A stretch of DNA of 64,000 nt from Aeromonas bestiarum (GCF_000819745.1 NZ_CDDA01000029.1:39471-103470); one strand, 5' to 3'; positions 34,061-45,080 are shown, numbered from the stretch's first letter. Numbers and translations are program-made. The notes: a model not told the origin generated them from the sequence alone.

Positions 34061-35413
34061 TCAGGCGGGGACCATGATCTGGGTGGCGAGGATCACCACC
34101 ACCAGGCCGACGGCGACCGGCACCGAGGTGCGCTTGACCACCTCGAACGGGGAGAGGTTGCCCATGCCCGCACAGGCGACCACCACGCCGGAGACCGGGG
34201 ATATGGTGCGACCCAGGTTGGAAGCCTGCAGCATGGGGATGACCAGGTAGGCGGGATTGACGCCCAGACTGGTGGCAAGATGGGGAATTAGCTCCACGAA
34301 GGCGTAGAAGGGGGCGTTGCCGGAACCCGTGGTAAAGGCCGCCAATGTGGTGATGACCACCAGAACCAGCATGATGACGATGCCGCCTGTGCCAAAGCTT
34401 TGGGCCAGATCCAGCAGATTTGCGATGAAGCCGAGCCCCATCAGACCCTGGGCAAACACACCGGCACCCACCAGCAGCATGACTACGCCAGCGAAGGCGT
34501 CAGCCATGCTGCGCCAGCACACCTGCAGACCGTCGAGCAGCTCTTTGCCATTGCGCTTGCGCGCCAGTTCCAGCAGGGCGGCCAGCACCAGACAGATGAC
34601 GATGATGGTCACTATGTCGAGCTTGGGGCCCAGTTTTCCATCAAACAGCAGCACGCCTATGATGGGGGTGAACGGCAGTATGGCGTAGAAGCCGGGGGCA
34701 TCCGTGATGAGATCGCTCGGGGCGACAGGCTCATTGTGCTCGCCCGATTTCTGATCCAGATAGCGCTGCCAGAAGAAGTGGGTCACCGCCATAGCGGCGA
34801 TGGCCACCAGCGAGATGGGCAGGGTCAGCTTGAAGGCAAAGTCGAGCAGCTCCATGTTGGCGGCCTGGGCGGCCATCACCACATCCCCCGAGGTGGGCGC
34901 CAGTATGATGGCGGCCGGAGAGGCGCACACCGCCGCCGCCGCGCCACGGGAGATCCCCATGTTGACCATCAGCGGGAACAGGGTGGCCATCAGCAGCACG
35001 CCGAGGCCGGTGGCGGAGCTCACCGCCAGCGACATGGCACAGGCCACCAGATAGGCGGCGACCAGCAGTATGTAGGGGGACTTGATGATACCGAGCGGTT
35101 TGCTGGCCAGCTTCACCAAGATGGTGTTGGCGCCTATGTGGCTCATGTAGCCGGCGAAGCCGCACAACACCATGATCAGCATGCCAAGGCCACCGCCACG
35201 ATCCACCAGCAGGAAGCGCACATATTCAAAGACGTCGGTGGCCACGTGACCGGTGGAGGTGACGCTGGCAGGCAGTACGGCCTTGCCCATCAGGGCGGTA
35301 ATGGTCAGCAGCAGCAGACCGCCGCTGAGCAGCACTCCGGTGGCCGAGTAGCCCTTGAAGATGTAGCGACCCACGGCCAGGGTGACCAGGGTGCCAATAA
35401 GGAGTTCCATCAT
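34061..35413 (-). CDS. dcuC: Anaerobic C4-dicarboxylate transporter DcuC
   Basis: The 450-residue protein has about 12 to 14 membrane helices and strong identity to E. coli DcuC (461). Examples are SSATGLGVLLMATLFP, SPAAIILAPTSGDVV and FTTGSGNAPFYAFVE. It exports succinate and exchanges C4-dicarboxylates during anaerobic growth. Start 35413 (MMELLIG) has AGGAA 9 bases upstream; an in-frame Met at 35503 would add 30 unrelated residues. The gene is divergent from the DUF922-like gene. Confidence 0.93.
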   Translation of the reverse strand: MMELLIGTLVTLAVGRYIFKGYSATGVLLSGGLLLLTITALMGKAVLPASVTSTGHVATDVFEYVRFLLVDRGGGLGMLIMVLCGFAGYMSHIGANTILVKLASKPLGIIKSPYILLVAAYLVACAMSLAVSSATGLGVLLMATLFPLMVNMGISRGAAAAVCASPAAIILAPTSGDVVMAAQAANMELLDFAFKLTLPISLVAIAAMAVTHFFWQRYLDQKSGEHNEPVAPSDLITDAPGFYAILPFTPIIGVLLFDGKLGPKLDIVTIIVICLVLAALLELARKRNGKELLDGLQVCWRSMADAFAGVVMLLVGAGVFAQGLMGLGFIANLLDLAQSFGTGGIVIMLVLVVITTLAAFTTGSGNAPFYAFVELIPHLATSLGVNPAYLVIPMLQASNLGRTISPVSGVVVACAGMGNLSPFEVVKRTSVPVAVGLVVVILATQIMVPA

Positions 35414-35743
35414 AGAGTGAGTTCCTGAGTACGAAATGAAGGTGGATACATTTTTGGCGTCAACTTGGAGGTTAATCTGGCCAATCCCGAACTGTATCGA
35501 CATAAAACTCGGTGATTATTATCCAATAAGGGGTAAGCCACCATGATGTCCATCATCACTTGTGATCTTGCTTGCAAATCAATGAAGGCGCGGGGTTGCG
35601 ACTTGTCAACCTGACACTTAGGCTTTGTGACGGGAGTAGGTGACAGTCGCGGGGATCGCGGTTAATCTCCTGCTTCGAGTATTAATACGTTGATTATTAA
35701 TTAAAATAACACCCCGGTCATCAACGAGGTCAAGGCAGCAGAA
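35414..35743. other. 330-base divergent regulatory gap, dcuC / DUF922-like
   Basis: This AT-rich stretch separates two divergent genes and should hold both promoters. TTGAT-N4-AATTA (near 35691) is a poor FNR-like match and no confident operator or RNA was found. No coding potential is visible. Confidence 0.4.
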
Positions 35744-36349
35744 ATGGGAATGGTCAGCAAAGTTTTCATGGTGGCAGCCTTGTTGTATGCCGCCGCGGCA
35801 GGGGCCGAAAGTTCCCGTTATGCCGGCATCAAGGTCGCGCCTGACATCAAGGTTGATTTCCAGTTTTACCGGGTTTTTGGACCGGATGTGGTCAGCGTGG
35901 CCCGCCAGATAGCAAAGCAGGGACAAACCCAGGCCAGAGGCCATATCGGCATGGCCAGCTACCAACTTTCCTGGCAGTTGCAGACCCGCCCCGAGGTCGA
36001 TCGCTGCGCGCTGGAGCAGGTGAGGGTCACCACCCGGATCAAGGTGATGGTGCCGAACTGGATGGACAAGGCCAGGGCATCCGCCGCCGAGCGCCAGAAG
36101 TGGGACAAGCTGGTGGCCGCCATGTTCGACTATGAGAGCCGTCACAAGGACATCTTGCTGGAAAGCGTCAGCCAGCTTGGCATCCAGCTGGCACAACTGC
36201 CGGTGGAGCGTGATTGCGCCGCCCTGCAATATCAGGCCTGGCAACAGGGGCAGGGGGTGCTGGCCAGCTCGCGCGAGCGTTTCACCCGGTTGCAGCAGCA
36301 GACGGATCACGGCCGCAAATTGGGGCTGATCTGGCCCAAGGGCATCTAG
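35744..36349 (+). CDS. Exported DUF922-like protein with degraded zincin motif
   Basis: A 201-residue protein with a signal peptide (residues 1-21, ending AAAAGAES). The body matches the layout of DUF922 secreted Zn-dependent proteases: a YQLSWQL strand, a Cys followed by VRVTTRIKVMVPNW, a helical linker, then a helix where the family has HExxH. Here that helix reads YESRH (130-134), so the first His is replaced by Tyr while Glu and the last His stay. A second Cys (near 157) could pair with the first. It is probably periplasmic and catalytically altered. It ends at a strong terminator. Confidence 0.65.
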   Translation: MGMVSKVFMVAALLYAAAAGAESSRYAGIKVAPDIKVDFQFYRVFGPDVVSVARQIAKQGQTQARGHIGMASYQLSWQLQTRPEVDRCALEQVRVTTRIKVMVPNWMDKARASAAERQKWDKLVAAMFDYESRHKDILLESVSQLGIQLAQLPVERDCAALQYQAWQQGQGVLASSRERFTRLQQQTDHGRKLGLIWPKGI

Positions 36350-36374
36350 CGCATCGGTCGCTGTTGACTGAGAT

Positions 36375-36407
36375 AAAAACGGGCTCCCGCTGGGGAGCCC
36401 GTTTTTA
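36375..36407. terminator. Bidirectional terminator, DUF922-like / mnmC
   Basis: A 13- to 14-bp stem (AAAAACGGGCTCCC with GGGAGCCCGTTTTT) between convergent genes, with T runs on both strands. Confidence 0.9.
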
Positions 36408-36438
36408 TTGGACTGGATCTGCCAACCGGAGCTGGCGG

Positions 36439-38436
36439 TCAGTTGAGGGGTTTGCCCTTGAGCAGCTTGCGCACCCAGTAGCGCGTCGGATGGAGCGCCT
36501 CCAGCAGATCGGCAGATAGCGGTAGTGGATCGCCACAGATCTCGCTGGCGAGCAGCTCGCCACATAGCGGTGCCGAGCAGAGGCCCCGTGAGCCGAGCGC
36601 CCCCAGCACATAGAGGCCGGGGTGCAGCGGCAGTGGTGCTGCGTTTTGCTGATCACGCTGAAGCTGGGCGTAGTGATCCGCCAGGTTTGCCAATCTGGCG
36701 ATTGGCCCCACCACCGGCAGGTGATCCCGACTGGCGCAACGCACACCCACCCGCGCCTCATTGCCACTCACATCCACTTCGGCTGGCCAGCTCTGATCCG
36801 GCAGGCAGGCTTGCAGCCTGGCCTGGTTCTGCTGCTGTTCTTCTGCGCGAAACTCGAGGCTGTTCTGGTTGCGGCCGTAGCTGGCGCCGATGCAGTGCTG
36901 GTGGTTGTGCGCGGGCGTGAGGTAGCCGTCGTAACAGAGCACCGTCTTGAGCCGGCTCAAACTGGCCGTGGTCGGCACATGGCTCACCTGGCCGCGCACC
37001 GGATAGAGCGGCAGTTCGGCAAAGGGGAGCAGGGCGGGCAACTGGTGGCCGGCGGCGACCACCAGAATGGGAGCCTGCCATTGGCGGCCGGTGTCGCTCT
37101 CCACCCGCCAGCCATCCGCTCGCTCATCGATCGTCGTGATGGGGGTGTCATATTCCACCTGCAGCAGGCCGCTGGCCTGCGCCTCCCTGATGGCCGCGCG
37201 GGTGAGATCGGCCGGACAGAGCCAGCCCCCCAGCGGATAGCTGACGCCGCCATGGCCGCTGGGCAGGCCCGCGATCCGTTCGGCCTCTGTGGCCGAAAGG
37301 GAGTGCATCAGCTCGGGAGGGAAGGGACCCTGACCCATCTTGGCCAGTTTGGCGCTGGATTTGTCGTCATAGCCGAGCTGCACCACGCCGCACAGATCGA
37401 AGGCGATGGGGTGGCGCTCGGCCAGGGCCAGCAGCCGCTGGCGCGCATAGCCAAAGGCCAGCGAATAGAAGCGCGACAGCGCATCGTGCTCGCCATTGAG
37501 CAAGGGATAGAGGGCGCCCTGCCGGTTGCCGGAGGCACCGGTGGCGGGCTCGCGGCCTTCGCACAGGAGCGTCACCCTGCGGCCCCGCTCCACCAGCGAG
37601 AGCGCCGTCATGGCCGAGGCGATGCCGCCACCTATGATCAGCACCTCGCCGTCCGGGCCTGCGGGGCGGGCATACCAGGGGGCTATGGTCTGCACCGGTT
37701 GCTTGTCGGTGCGATCCCCTATCAGCATCTCCCGCTTGCTGCCGTGGCCCTTGACCTTTTTCATGGCAAAGCCTGCGGCAATCAGGCCGCGGCGAACGAA
37801 GCCGGCGCAGGTAAAGGTGGCAATGGAGGCGTCGGGGCGAGCGAGACGGGCCAGGCCATCGAACAATGCTTGCGTCCACATCTCGGGGTTCTTGGCGGGG
37901 GAGAAGCCGTCCAGATACCAGGCATCCACCAGCCCGCCCTCCTGATGGGGGACTTGCGGCAACATCTCCTTGATGTCGCCAAACCAGAGATCGAGCCGGA
38001 TGCGGCCCTTGGCAAACTGCAGGCGATGGCAGCCCTGGACCGGCAGCGGCCACTGGGCGATGAGATCCTGGCTCAAGGGAGCAAGCTCGGGCCAGGCCGC
38101 CAGCGCCTTGCTCAGATCGCGCTGGGTGAGGGGATATTTCTCGAAGCTGATGAAGTGCAGGCGGGCGCCGTTGCCGGTTTGAGGCGCCTGTTCCAGGAAG
38201 GCGGCCATTGTCGCCAGAAAGTTAAGGCCTGTGCCGAAACCTGTTTCACCTATCACGAAACTGTCACTATCGTGGTGCGAAAATCGCGCTGGCAACCGAT
38301 TTTGCTGCAAAAAGACGTAGCGGGTTTCACTTAGACCGTTATCATTGGAAAAGTACACATCCCCGAAGTCACTGGAGACTGGAGTTCCCGCTTCATTCCA
38401 GTCCAATCGGGCATGATGTAAGGATGTTTGACTCAC
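36439..38436 (-). CDS. mnmC: Bifunctional tRNA mnm5s2U biosynthesis enzyme MnmC
   Basis: The 665-residue fusion (E. coli, 668) completes the mnm5s2U34 modification of tRNA. The N-terminal SAM methyltransferase part carries [15 protein letters not shown] and [16 protein letters not shown]. The C-terminal FAD oxidoreductase part starts at [20 protein letters not shown]. The start is probably the GTG at 38436, which has AGAGGA 5 bases upstream and gives an E. coli-like N-terminus. An ATG at 38457 would add seven residues with no ribosome site. It is divergent from fabB, with a gap of about 110 bases. Confidence 0.95.
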   Translation of the reverse strand: MSQTSLHHARLDWNEAGTPVSSDFGDVYFSNDNGLSETRYVFLQQNRLPARFSHHDSDSFVIGETGFGTGLNFLATMAAFLEQAPQTGNGARLHFISFEKYPLTQRDLSKALAAWPELAPLSQDLIAQWPLPVQGCHRLQFAKGRIRLDLWFGDIKEMLPQVPHQEGGLVDAWYLDGFSPAKNPEMWTQALFDGLARLARPDASIATFTCAGFVRRGLIAAGFAMKKVKGHGSKREMLIGDRTDKQPVQTIAPWYARPAGPDGEVLIIGGGIASAMTALSLVERGRRVTLLCEGREPATGASGNRQGALYPLLNGEHDALSRFYSLAFGYARQRLLALAERHPIAFDLCGVVQLGYDDKSSAKLAKMGQGPFPPELMHSLSATEAERIAGLPSGHGGVSYPLGGWLCPADLTRAAIREAQASGLLQVEYDTPITTIDERADGWRVESDTGRQWQAPILVVAAGHQLPALLPFAELPLYPVRGQVSHVPTTASLSRLKTVLCYDGYLTPAHNHQHCIGASYGRNQNSLEFRAEEQQQNQARLQACLPDQSWPAEVDVSGNEARVGVRCASRDHLPVVGPIARLANLADHYAQLQRDQQNAAPLPLHPGLYVLGALGSRGLCSAPLCGELLASEICGDPLPLSADLLEALHPTRYWVRKLLKGKPLN

Positions 38437-38547
38437 GTTTTCCTCTGCTCGCGTCATAAGAACGCGGGCATTCTACGTGAAAGCAGACCAGTTTGGCAGC
38501 CGAAAGCGGGTAGACTCGGTGCCAGTTTTTCCAGACGAGATGAATTA

Positions 38548-39759
38548 ATGAGAAGAGCAGTGATCACCGGTATCGGCGTCATCTCCAGTATCGGCAACAA
38601 CAAGGAAGAAGTGCTGGCCTCCCTGAAAGCAGGTAAATCCGGCATCACCTATTCCGAGCAGTTCGAGCAGCACAACCTGCGCAGCCGTGTCTGGGGTAAC
38701 ATCAAACTCGAGCCGTCTGAACTGATCGACCGTAAAGTCATGCGTTTCATGGGTGACGCTGCGGCCTATGCCTATCTCTCCATGCAGCAGGCCATCGAAG
38801 ATGCCGGTCTGCCGGAAGATCAGGTCTCCAACGAGCGTACCGGCCTGGTAGTCGGTTCCGGTGGTGCCTCCGGCAAGAACACCTCCGAGTCTTGCGACAT
38901 TGCCCGCGAGAAAGGCGTCAAGCGGGTGGGCCCTTACATGGTGCCGCGCACCATGTCTTCCACCACCTCCGCTTGTCTGGCCACGCCGTTCAAGATCAAG
39001 GGTGTGAACTACTCCATCAGTTCCGCTTGCGCCACCTCTGCTCACTGCATCGGTCACGCCATGGAACTGATCCAGCTGGGCAAGCAGGACGTGGTCTTCG
39101 CTGGCGGCGGTGAAGAGCTGGACTGGTCCTCCACCATACAGTTCGACGCCATGGGCGCCCTGTCCACCAAGTACAACGACACCCCGGAAAAAGCGTCTCG
39201 TACCTATGACGCCGACCGCGATGGTTTCGTCATCTCTGGTGGCGGCGGCATCCTGGTGGTTGAGGAGCTGGAACATGCCCTGGCCCGTGGTGCTCACATC
39301 TATGCCGAGCTGACCGGTTACGGTGCCACCTCCGATGGCTACGACATGGTCGCCCCGAGCGGTGAAGGCGCCGTGCGTTGCATGAAGATGGCGATGCAGG
39401 GTGTTGGCACTGTGGATTACATCAACACCCACGGCACCTCTACCCCGGTTGGTGATACCAAGGAGCTGGAAGCCATCCAGACTCTGTTTGGCACCAAGGG
39501 TCCCAAGATCTCCGCCACCAAGGCGATGACAGGCCATGCGCTGGGCGCCGCCGGCGTACACGAGGCCGTCTACTCCCTGCTGATGATGGAGCATGGCTTT
39601 ATCGCCCCCAGCATCAACATCGAGACCCTGGACGAGAAGGCCGAGGGGCTGCCCATAGTACGTGAGTACGAAGCGGCCGATCTCAATACCGTCATGTCCA
39701 ACAGCTTCGGCTTTGGCGGTACCAACGCATCCCTGGTATTCAGCAAGTTCAAGGCTTGA
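38548..39759 (+). CDS. fabB: Beta-ketoacyl-ACP synthase I
   Basis: The 403-residue condensing enzyme (E. coli FabB, 406) has the catalytic triad Cys161 ([10 protein letters not shown]), His295 (NTHGTSTP) and His330 ([11 protein letters not shown]). It elongates acyl-ACP and is needed for unsaturated fatty acids. The start at 38548 ([10 protein letters not shown]) matches the family; an upstream open frame to 38428 is untranslated leader overlapping the mnmC start. The leader carries one half (GACCAGTTT near 38486) of a FadR-like site. A strong terminator follows. Confidence 0.96.
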   Translation: MRRAVITGIGVISSIGNNKEEVLASLKAGKSGITYSEQFEQHNLRSRVWGNIKLEPSELIDRKVMRFMGDAAAYAYLSMQQAIEDAGLPEDQVSNERTGLVVGSGGASGKNTSESCDIAREKGVKRVGPYMVPRTMSSTTSACLATPFKIKGVNYSISSACATSAHCIGHAMELIQLGKQDVVFAGGGEELDWSSTIQFDAMGALSTKYNDTPEKASRTYDADRDGFVISGGGGILVVEELEHALARGAHIYAELTGYGATSDGYDMVAPSGEGAVRCMKMAMQGVGTVDYINTHGTSTPVGDTKELEAIQTLFGTKGPKISATKAMTGHALGAAGVHEAVYSLLMMEHGFIAPSINIETLDEKAEGLPIVREYEAADLNTVMSNSFGFGGTNASLVFSKFKA

Positions 39760-39774
39760 TGAGTCGATGATGTG

Positions 39775-39803
39775 AAAAAAGGCGCCGCAAGGCGCCTTTT
39801 TTA
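39775..39803. terminator. Terminator after fabB
   Basis: A stem GGCGCC/GGCGCC extended by A6 and T6, with a GCAA loop. It serves fabB and the convergent acetyltransferase gene. Confidence 0.9.
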
Positions 39804-39821
39804 TTGGCAATCGGGCGACCC

Positions 39822-40322
39822 TCAGGCGAGATCGGTCAAGGGCAGCCGCATATAGACGGCGCCCTCACCGTACTCGTCCAATGATTTTGGGGTCTTGGTG
39901 GGCACAAAGCCCTGCTTGCGCCAGAAGGCTGGGGCATCCTGCACCGCCACCAGTCCGGCATGCTCGTAACCTTCCGCGCTGGCGAAGGCGAGAGCGGTTT
40001 CCAGCAGCCGCTGGCCTATGCCCTTGCCGCGCGCCTGCGCTGACACGGCCAGATCGTGCAGATAGAACTCGTCGTTCCCCGCCAGTGTCTGCATGGGTAC
40101 CGAGAGGGAGGGCGGCTGATGGGCGCGCCAGGGATGGCAGAGCAGGTAACCCAGTACCTTGCCCTGATATTCGGCCACCCAACAGCAGTCGGGAGCCAGT
40201 TCGGCCTTGTTGCTCATGACCTCGAGGGGTTCAGGATCCAGCTGATGATAACACTCATCCTGAATGGCCATGATGGTAGGCCAGTCATTGGCCCGGGTAG
40301 TGCGGATCTGGATCATAGTCAT
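39822..40322 (-). CDS. GNAT family N-acetyltransferase
   Basis: A 166-residue GNAT protein. The acetyl-CoA loop appears as ARGKGIGQRLLE (about residues 97-108). The preceding strand FYLHDLAVS and the later FWRKQGFVPT are typical of the fold. The substrate, whether small molecule or protein N-terminus, cannot be told. It stands alone between fabB and a lipoprotein gene. Met1 and Met3 are both possible starts; neither has a clear ribosome site. Confidence 0.85.
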   Translation of the reverse strand: MTMIQIRTTRANDWPTIMAIQDECYHQLDPEPLEVMSNKAELAPDCCWVAEYQGKVLGYLLCHPWRAHQPPSLSVPMQTLAGNDEFYLHDLAVSAQARGKGIGQRLLETALAFASAEGYEHAGLVAVQDAPAFWRKQGFVPTKTPKSLDEYGEGAVYMRLPLTDLA

Positions 40323-40436
40323 GGGGCATCGCTGCCTGGGTACGCTGATTAAATAATGTGTGCGTCAGCCAGCGTATCAGAATGCGGCCATGAACTGAAC
40401 AATCATTTCCAAACGATGCCCATTATGGTGGGCGTC

Positions 40437-40757
40437 TTAACGAGCGGCCTGCTTGCTGACCAGCTTGATCAGGCGATAACGCAGGGAAGGGGCATCCGCC
40501 GGCACGTCGCTGAGTTGCTCCTTGCTGACGGTCAGCTGGTACTGGTAGCCGGGTTCAAACTGAAAGCCTTCTATCTGCTGATAAAAGAGAGTCCAGGCCT
40601 GCTGCTCGTCGCTGCGAACCTGCATGCATTGCATGGGGCCGACACCGACGCAGTGTACCAGCTGGCTGTTGATGTAGAGGGTTTCCCCCTGTGACGGGGT
40701 CGGTGCGCTCTGACAGGCGCTGAGCAGCAGGGCGGCGCTGATGAACAATGGTCTCAT
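40437..40757 (-). CDS. DUF4377 family lipoprotein
   Basis: A 106-residue protein with a lipoprotein signal ending in LLSAC (Cys15). The mature part is one DUF4377 domain: ETLYINSQLVHCVGVGPMQC, then QIEGFQFEPGYQYQLTV, with two Cys that probably pair. Family members often accompany META domains or heat-shock lipoproteins such as HslJ, but no such partner is here. AAGGAG precedes the ATG. The role is unknown; an envelope location is clear. Confidence 0.85.
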   Translation of the reverse strand: MRPLFISAALLLSACQSAPTPSQGETLYINSQLVHCVGVGPMQCMQVRSDEQQAWTLFYQQIEGFQFEPGYQYQLTVSKEQLSDVPADAPSLRYRLIKLVSKQAAR

Positions 40758-40798
40758 GATGGACTCCTTCTAAATCGAAAGGGGGCATTAGAGCGGCA

Positions 40799-40825
40799 AA
40801 TAAAAAGGCGGTCAATGACCGCCTT
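40799..40825 (-). terminator. Terminator of gltA
   Basis: A 10-bp stem (AAGGCGGTCA/TGACCGCCTT) just after the gltA stop; the minus strand continues TTTTTATTT. Confidence 0.85.
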
Positions 40826-40852
40826 AGTAACAAACCGTGTCGACTCAGCGCA

Positions 40853-42139
40853 TCAACGCTGATCGAGCGGGGTGAATTCCCGTTGGGCCAGGCCGGTATA
40901 GAGCTGACGGGGACGGCCGATCTTCTGATCCGGGTCCGAGTGCATCTCGTTCCAGTGGGCGATCCAGCCGATGGTGCGGGAGATGGCGAAGATCACGGTG
41001 AACATGGACATGGGGATGCCGATGGCCTTCATGATGATGCCGGAGTAGAAGTCCACGTTCGGGTAGAGCTTCTTCTCGATGAAGTAGGGGTCCGACAGCG
41101 CGATGCGCTCCAGCTCCATGGCCACATCCAGCAGCGGATCCTTGATCTGCAGCTCTGTCAATACCTCGTGGCAGGTTTCGCGCATCACGGTGGCACGGGG
41201 ATCGTGGTTCTTGTAGACCCGGTGACCGAAGCCCATCAGACGGAAGGGATCGTTCTTGTCCTTGGCGCGGCCGATGAACTCGGGGATGCGCTCCACTGAG
41301 CCTATCTCTTCGAGCATCTTGAGGCAGGCTTCGTTGGCACCGCCATGAGCCGGTCCCCACAGGGAGGCGATCCCGGCGGCGATACAGGCAAACGGGTTGG
41401 CACCGGAGGAGCCGGCCAGACGCACTGTGGAGGTGGAGGCGTTCTGCTCGTGATCCGCATGCAGGGTGAAGATGCGGTCCATGGCGCGTTCGACTATGGG
41501 GTTGACCTTGTACTCTTCGGTCGGCACGCCAAACATCATGTGCAGGAAGTTGCCGGCATAGGAGAGGGCGTTGCGCGGCTGCATGAACGGCTGACCGATG
41601 GAGTACTTGTAGCACATGGCGGCCAGGGTCGGCATCTTGGAGAGCAGACGGAAGGCACAGATCTCGCGGTGCTCTTCGTTGTTGATGTCGAGCGCATCGT
41701 GATAGAAGGCGGACAGCGCACTGACCACGCCACACATGATTGCCATGGGGTGGGAGTCACGACGGAAGCCGCGGAAGAAGAAGGCGATCTGCTCGTGCAC
41801 CATGGTATGGCGGGTGACCAGACGTTCAAACTCTGTGTACTGCGCCTTGGTGGGCGCCTCGCCGTACAGCAGGATATAGCAGACTTCGAGGTAGCTGGCC
41901 TGGGTGGCCAACTGGGCGATGGGGTAACCACGGTGCAGCAAGACACCCTGATCGCCATCGATATAGGTAATGGATGATTTACAAGCACCGGTGGCCATAA
42001 AACCGGGGTCAAAGGTGAAGTACCCTTGCGCGCCCAATTTTCTGACGTCGATCACGTCGGGTCCGACAGTCCCTGACAGGATCGGTAGTTCTACCGGGTC
42101 TTTACCGGGCAGATGTAGGGTGGCTATCTTATCAGCCAT
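40853..42139 (-). CDS. gltA: Citrate synthase
   Basis: A 428-residue type II citrate synthase (E. coli, 427) starting [19 protein letters not shown]. The catalytic segments are [17 protein letters not shown] and [15 protein letters not shown], with their active-site His residues, followed by a later Asp in the family position. It condenses oxaloacetate and acetyl-CoA at the entry of the TCA cycle and is probably hexameric and inhibited by NADH like its relatives. AGGAG precedes the start. It is divergent from sdhCDAB-sucABCD, as in E. coli. Confidence 0.97.
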   Translation of the reverse strand: MADKIATLHLPGKDPVELPILSGTVGPDVIDVRKLGAQGYFTFDPGFMATGACKSSITYIDGDQGVLLHRGYPIAQLATQASYLEVCYILLYGEAPTKAQYTEFERLVTRHTMVHEQIAFFFRGFRRDSHPMAIMCGVVSALSAFYHDALDINNEEHREICAFRLLSKMPTLAAMCYKYSIGQPFMQPRNALSYAGNFLHMMFGVPTEEYKVNPIVERAMDRIFTLHADHEQNASTSTVRLAGSSGANPFACIAAGIASLWGPAHGGANEACLKMLEEIGSVERIPEFIGRAKDKNDPFRLMGFGHRVYKNHDPRATVMRETCHEVLTELQIKDPLLDVAMELERIALSDPYFIEKKLYPNVDFYSGIIMKAIGIPMSMFTVIFAISRTIGWIAHWNEMHSDPDQKIGRPRQLYTGLAQREFTPLDQR

Positions 42140-42563
42140 AGCACGTCTCCTTTGCTCTTTTATAATTTGATTCCAGCTCTACTTTATTACGAGTTTGATG
42201 ACGCTGGCAAAGGTTCTGACCCGTACCAGGGCGGCTGGAGCGCCTTATTTGAAACAGAGTTCAGGGGCGCTGTCAATTTTTCTGGATGATCATTAATGAG
42301 TTGTTAAATGAGTTGTGAGATCTGGTTTACGGTTTTGGGTTTTCTTTGTAGCTAATTGATTGTCATTGGTTAAGCCCGCCGATATACTGCGCCTCGTGGG
42401 TGATGGCTGTCGGTGTTTGAAACGCTTGCGCAAAGTCGGATGCGATATTGAAAATGTTGTTTTTGGCTTTTTTGAGTCGTTTTGGTAACAAAAACCTAAC
42501 AAACGCCACTCCGTGCCCTCATAAGCGTGTAAAAACAATAACTAACGTGCTCAATGGAGCTGA
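42140..42563. other. 424-base gltA-sdhC divergent control region
   Basis: This non-coding stretch holds the sdhC promoter described separately. An 8-base direct repeat ATGAGTTG with a 12-base period (42296-42315) overlaps a TGTTAA, reminiscent of ArcA repeats but not a firm match. TGTGA (42315) starts a poor CRP-like site. Confidence 0.45.
42360..42388 (+). promoter_or_regulatory. Sigma-70 promoter for sdhCDAB
   Basis: TTGTCA, a 17-base spacer, and TATACT are one mismatch each from consensus. Transcription would begin near 42395, giving a leader of about 170 bases before sdhC. Confidence 0.6.
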
Positions 42564-42953
42564 GTGGGCAAAGCCGTGAAAAATAAACAGAGACCTGTAA
42601 ACCTCGACCTACAGACGATCAGCTTTCCTGTCACCGCCATCGCTTCCATCTTGCATCGTGTCTCAGGGGTGATCACCTTTGTGGCGCTCTCTATCTTGCT
42701 GTGGATGCTTGGTACTTCACTCGCCTCTCCCGAAGGATTTGAAACCGTGGTGTCCATCATGGACAACTTCCTGGTCAAATTCGTGTTGTGGGGGATCCTG
42801 ACTGCGCTGGCTTACCACATTGTGGGCGGTCTGCGTCATCTGGTCATGGATATGGGCTATTGGGAAGAGCTGGAATCCGGTAATCAGAGTGCCCGTGTGG
42901 CCTTCGTGATCACCGCGGTTTTGGCGGTATTGGCGGGAGTACTGGTATGGTAA
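42564..42953 (+). CDS. sdhC: Succinate dehydrogenase cytochrome b556 subunit
   Basis: A 129-residue membrane protein with three helices, matching E. coli SdhC ([10 protein letters not shown] at the start, [12 protein letters not shown], and [11 protein letters not shown] carrying the haem-ligand His). It anchors SdhAB and binds quinone with SdhD. A GTG at 42564, with GGAG 5 bases upstream, is taken as the start; a second GTG at 42576 is equally plausible and closer to the E. coli N-terminus. It overlaps sdhD by 7 bases. Confidence 0.93.
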   Translation: MGKAVKNKQRPVNLDLQTISFPVTAIASILHRVSGVITFVALSILLWMLGTSLASPEGFETVVSIMDNFLVKFVLWGILTALAYHIVGGLRHLVMDMGYWEELESGNQSARVAFVITAVLAVLAGVLVW

Positions 42954-43291
42954 CCAATTCTGCAACATTCGGGCGCAGCGGTGTTCATGATTACATCCTG
43001 ATCCGCGCCACCGCCCTCATCATGACGGCTTACGTCCTCTATCTGGTTGGCTTTGTCGCGTTCAATGACATCAGCTACGAGGTGTGGACCGGCTTCTTCG
43101 CCAAAACCTTCACCAAGGTATTCACCCTGTTGGCGCTGCTGTGCGTACTGATCCACGCCTGGATCGGTCTGTGGCAGGTGCTGACCGACTATATCAAGCC
43201 GGTGGGGCTGCGCGGTGCGCTGCAATTTGCCTTGGTAGTGGTGCTGTTTGTCTACCTGATGACCGGCTTCGTTGTGCTGTGGGGGGTGTAA
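42947..43291 (+). CDS. sdhD: Succinate dehydrogenase membrane anchor subunit
   Basis: A 114-residue protein (E. coli, 115) with three membrane helices. The pattern [18 protein letters not shown] at the N-terminus and [16 protein letters not shown], which contains quinone-site and haem-ligand residues, are typical. Its start lies inside the end of sdhC, and sdhA follows 1 base after its stop, so translation is tightly coupled. Confidence 0.95.
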   Translation: MVTNSATFGRSGVHDYILIRATALIMTAYVLYLVGFVAFNDISYEVWTGFFAKTFTKVFTLLALLCVLIHAWIGLWQVLTDYIKPVGLRGALQFALVVVLFVYLMTGFVVLWGV

Positions 43292-43292
43292 G

Positions 43293-45059
43293 GTGACTAT
43301 TCCAACTCGTGAATTTGATGCGGTCGTGATCGGTGCCGGTGGTGCTGGCATGCGCGCCGCGCTGCAGATTGCCCAGTCCGGCAAGAGCTGCGCTCTGTTG
43401 TCCAAGGTCTTCCCGACCCGTTCTCACACGGTTTCTGCCCAGGGCGGGATCACGGTTGCGCTGGGCAATGCCCACGACGACAACTGGCAATGGCACATGT
43501 ATGACACCGTCAAGGGCTCCGATTATATCGGTGACCAGGAAGCGATCGAATACATGTGCAAGACGGGCCCCGAGGCTGTCTATGAGCTGGAGAACATGGG
43601 CTTGCCCTTCTCCCGCTTCGACAACGGCTCCGTTTACCAGCGTCCGTTTGGCGGCCAGTCCAAGAATTTTGGTGGCGAGCAGGCGGCTCGTACCGCAGCC
43701 GCAGCGGACCGTACCGGTCACGCTTTGCTGCACACCCTCTATCAGCAGAACGTCAAGAACAAGACCACCGTCTTCTCCGAGTGGTATGCGCTGGATCTGG
43801 TGAAAAACCAGGACGGCCACATCGTTGGCTGCACCGCCATCGACATGGAGAGTGGCGAAGTCGTCTACTTCAAGGCCAAGGCAACCGTGCTGGCCACCGG
43901 CGGCGCCGGTCGCATCTATCAGTCCACCACCAACGCCCACATCAACACGGGTGATGGCGTCGGCATGGCGCTGCGCGCCGGCGTCGGCGTGCAGGACATG
44001 GAGTTCTGGCAGTTCCACCCGACCGGCATCGCCGGGGCAGGGGTGCTGGTGACCGAAGGCTGTCGTGGTGAAGGCGGTTATCTGCTCAACAAAGACGGCG
44101 AACGCTTCATGGAGCGTTACGCGCCGAACGCCAAGGATCTGGCCGGTCGCGACGTGGTGGCCCGTTCCATCATGATCGAGATCCGCGAAGGCCGTGGCTG
44201 TGACGGTCCCTGGGGCCCGCACATCAAGCTCAAGCTGGATCACCTCGGCAAAGAGGTACTGGAATCCCGTCTGCCTGGCATCTGCGAGCTCTCTCGCACC
44301 TTCGCCCACGTGGATCCGGTCAAGGAACCCATCCCCATCATACCTACCTGCCACTACATGATGGGCGGCGTGCCGACCAACGTGAATGGCCAGTGTCTGA
44401 CCCAGGACAAGGACGGCAACGACGTCCCCGTGGTCGGTCTGTTCGCGGTGGGCGAGATAGCCTGTGTCTCCGTGCACGGAGCCAACCGTCTGGGCGGCAA
44501 CTCATTGCTGGATCTGATCGTGTTTGGCCGCGCTGCGGGCATGCACCTGGTCAACACCCTGGGCGAGATGGAACATGGTCGCGAGGCTTCCGAGTCTGAT
44601 CTGGCCGCCGCGCTGGCCCGTTTCAATCGCTGGGAAAACAACCGCGACGGCGAAGACCCGGCCCAGATCCGAAAGGATCTGCAGACCTGCATGCAGAACA
44701 ACTTCTCCGTGTTCCGTGAAGGTGACGCCATGGCCGAAGGGCTGGCCGAGCTGAAACGCATCCGCGAGCGGCTGAAGAATGCCCGTCTGGACGACACCTC
44801 CAAGGAGTTCAACACCCAGCGCATCGAGTGCCTGGAGCTGGACAACCTGATGGAGACGGCGTTTGCCACCGCGGTGGCGGCCAACTTCCGTACCGAGAGT
44901 CGGGGTGCCCACAGCCGCTTCGATTTCCCGGATCGTGACGATGAGGGCTGGCTGTGCCATAGCCTCTATCATCCGGACACAGAGTCCATGACCCGTCGCG
45001 CTGTCAACATGTCTCCGAAAACCCGTGAGGCATTCCCACCCAAGGTCCGGACTTACTGA
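43293..45059 (+). CDS. sdhA: Succinate dehydrogenase flavoprotein subunit
   Basis: The GTG start at 43293 gives 588 residues, exactly the E. coli length. It shows the FAD-binding [14 protein letters not shown], the covalent-FAD motif [10 protein letters not shown] and the active-site [11 protein letters not shown]. It oxidises succinate to fumarate and passes electrons to SdhB. The longer open frame from 43272 lies in the sdhD 3' end and is rejected. The protein ends [10 protein letters not shown]; a similar decayed sequence lies downstream, before sdhB. Confidence 0.96.
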   Translation: MTIPTREFDAVVIGAGGAGMRAALQIAQSGKSCALLSKVFPTRSHTVSAQGGITVALGNAHDDNWQWHMYDTVKGSDYIGDQEAIEYMCKTGPEAVYELENMGLPFSRFDNGSVYQRPFGGQSKNFGGEQAARTAAAADRTGHALLHTLYQQNVKNKTTVFSEWYALDLVKNQDGHIVGCTAIDMESGEVVYFKAKATVLATGGAGRIYQSTTNAHINTGDGVGMALRAGVGVQDMEFWQFHPTGIAGAGVLVTEGCRGEGGYLLNKDGERFMERYAPNAKDLAGRDVVARSIMIEIREGRGCDGPWGPHIKLKLDHLGKEVLESRLPGICELSRTFAHVDPVKEPIPIIPTCHYMMGGVPTNVNGQCLTQDKDGNDVPVVGLFAVGEIACVSVHGANRLGGNSLLDLIVFGRAAGMHLVNTLGEMEHGREASESDLAAALARFNRWENNRDGEDPAQIRKDLQTCMQNNFSVFREGDAMAEGLAELKRIRERLKNARLDDTSKEFNTQRIECLELDNLMETAFATAVAANFRTESRGAHSRFDFPDRDDEGWLCHSLYHPDTESMTRRAVNMSPKTREAFPPKVRTY

Positions 45060-45080
45060 CCGATGGCGGAGACAGGCACC

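Noticed and set aside
35680..35705. FNR site upstream of dcuC
   Set aside because: TTGAT is present but the second half-site fits only partly; anaerobic control of dcuC may be real but is not shown here.
38480..38495. FadR site upstream of fabB
   Set aside because: Only one half (GACCAGTTT) matches; the other arm is poor, so it was not called as a feature.
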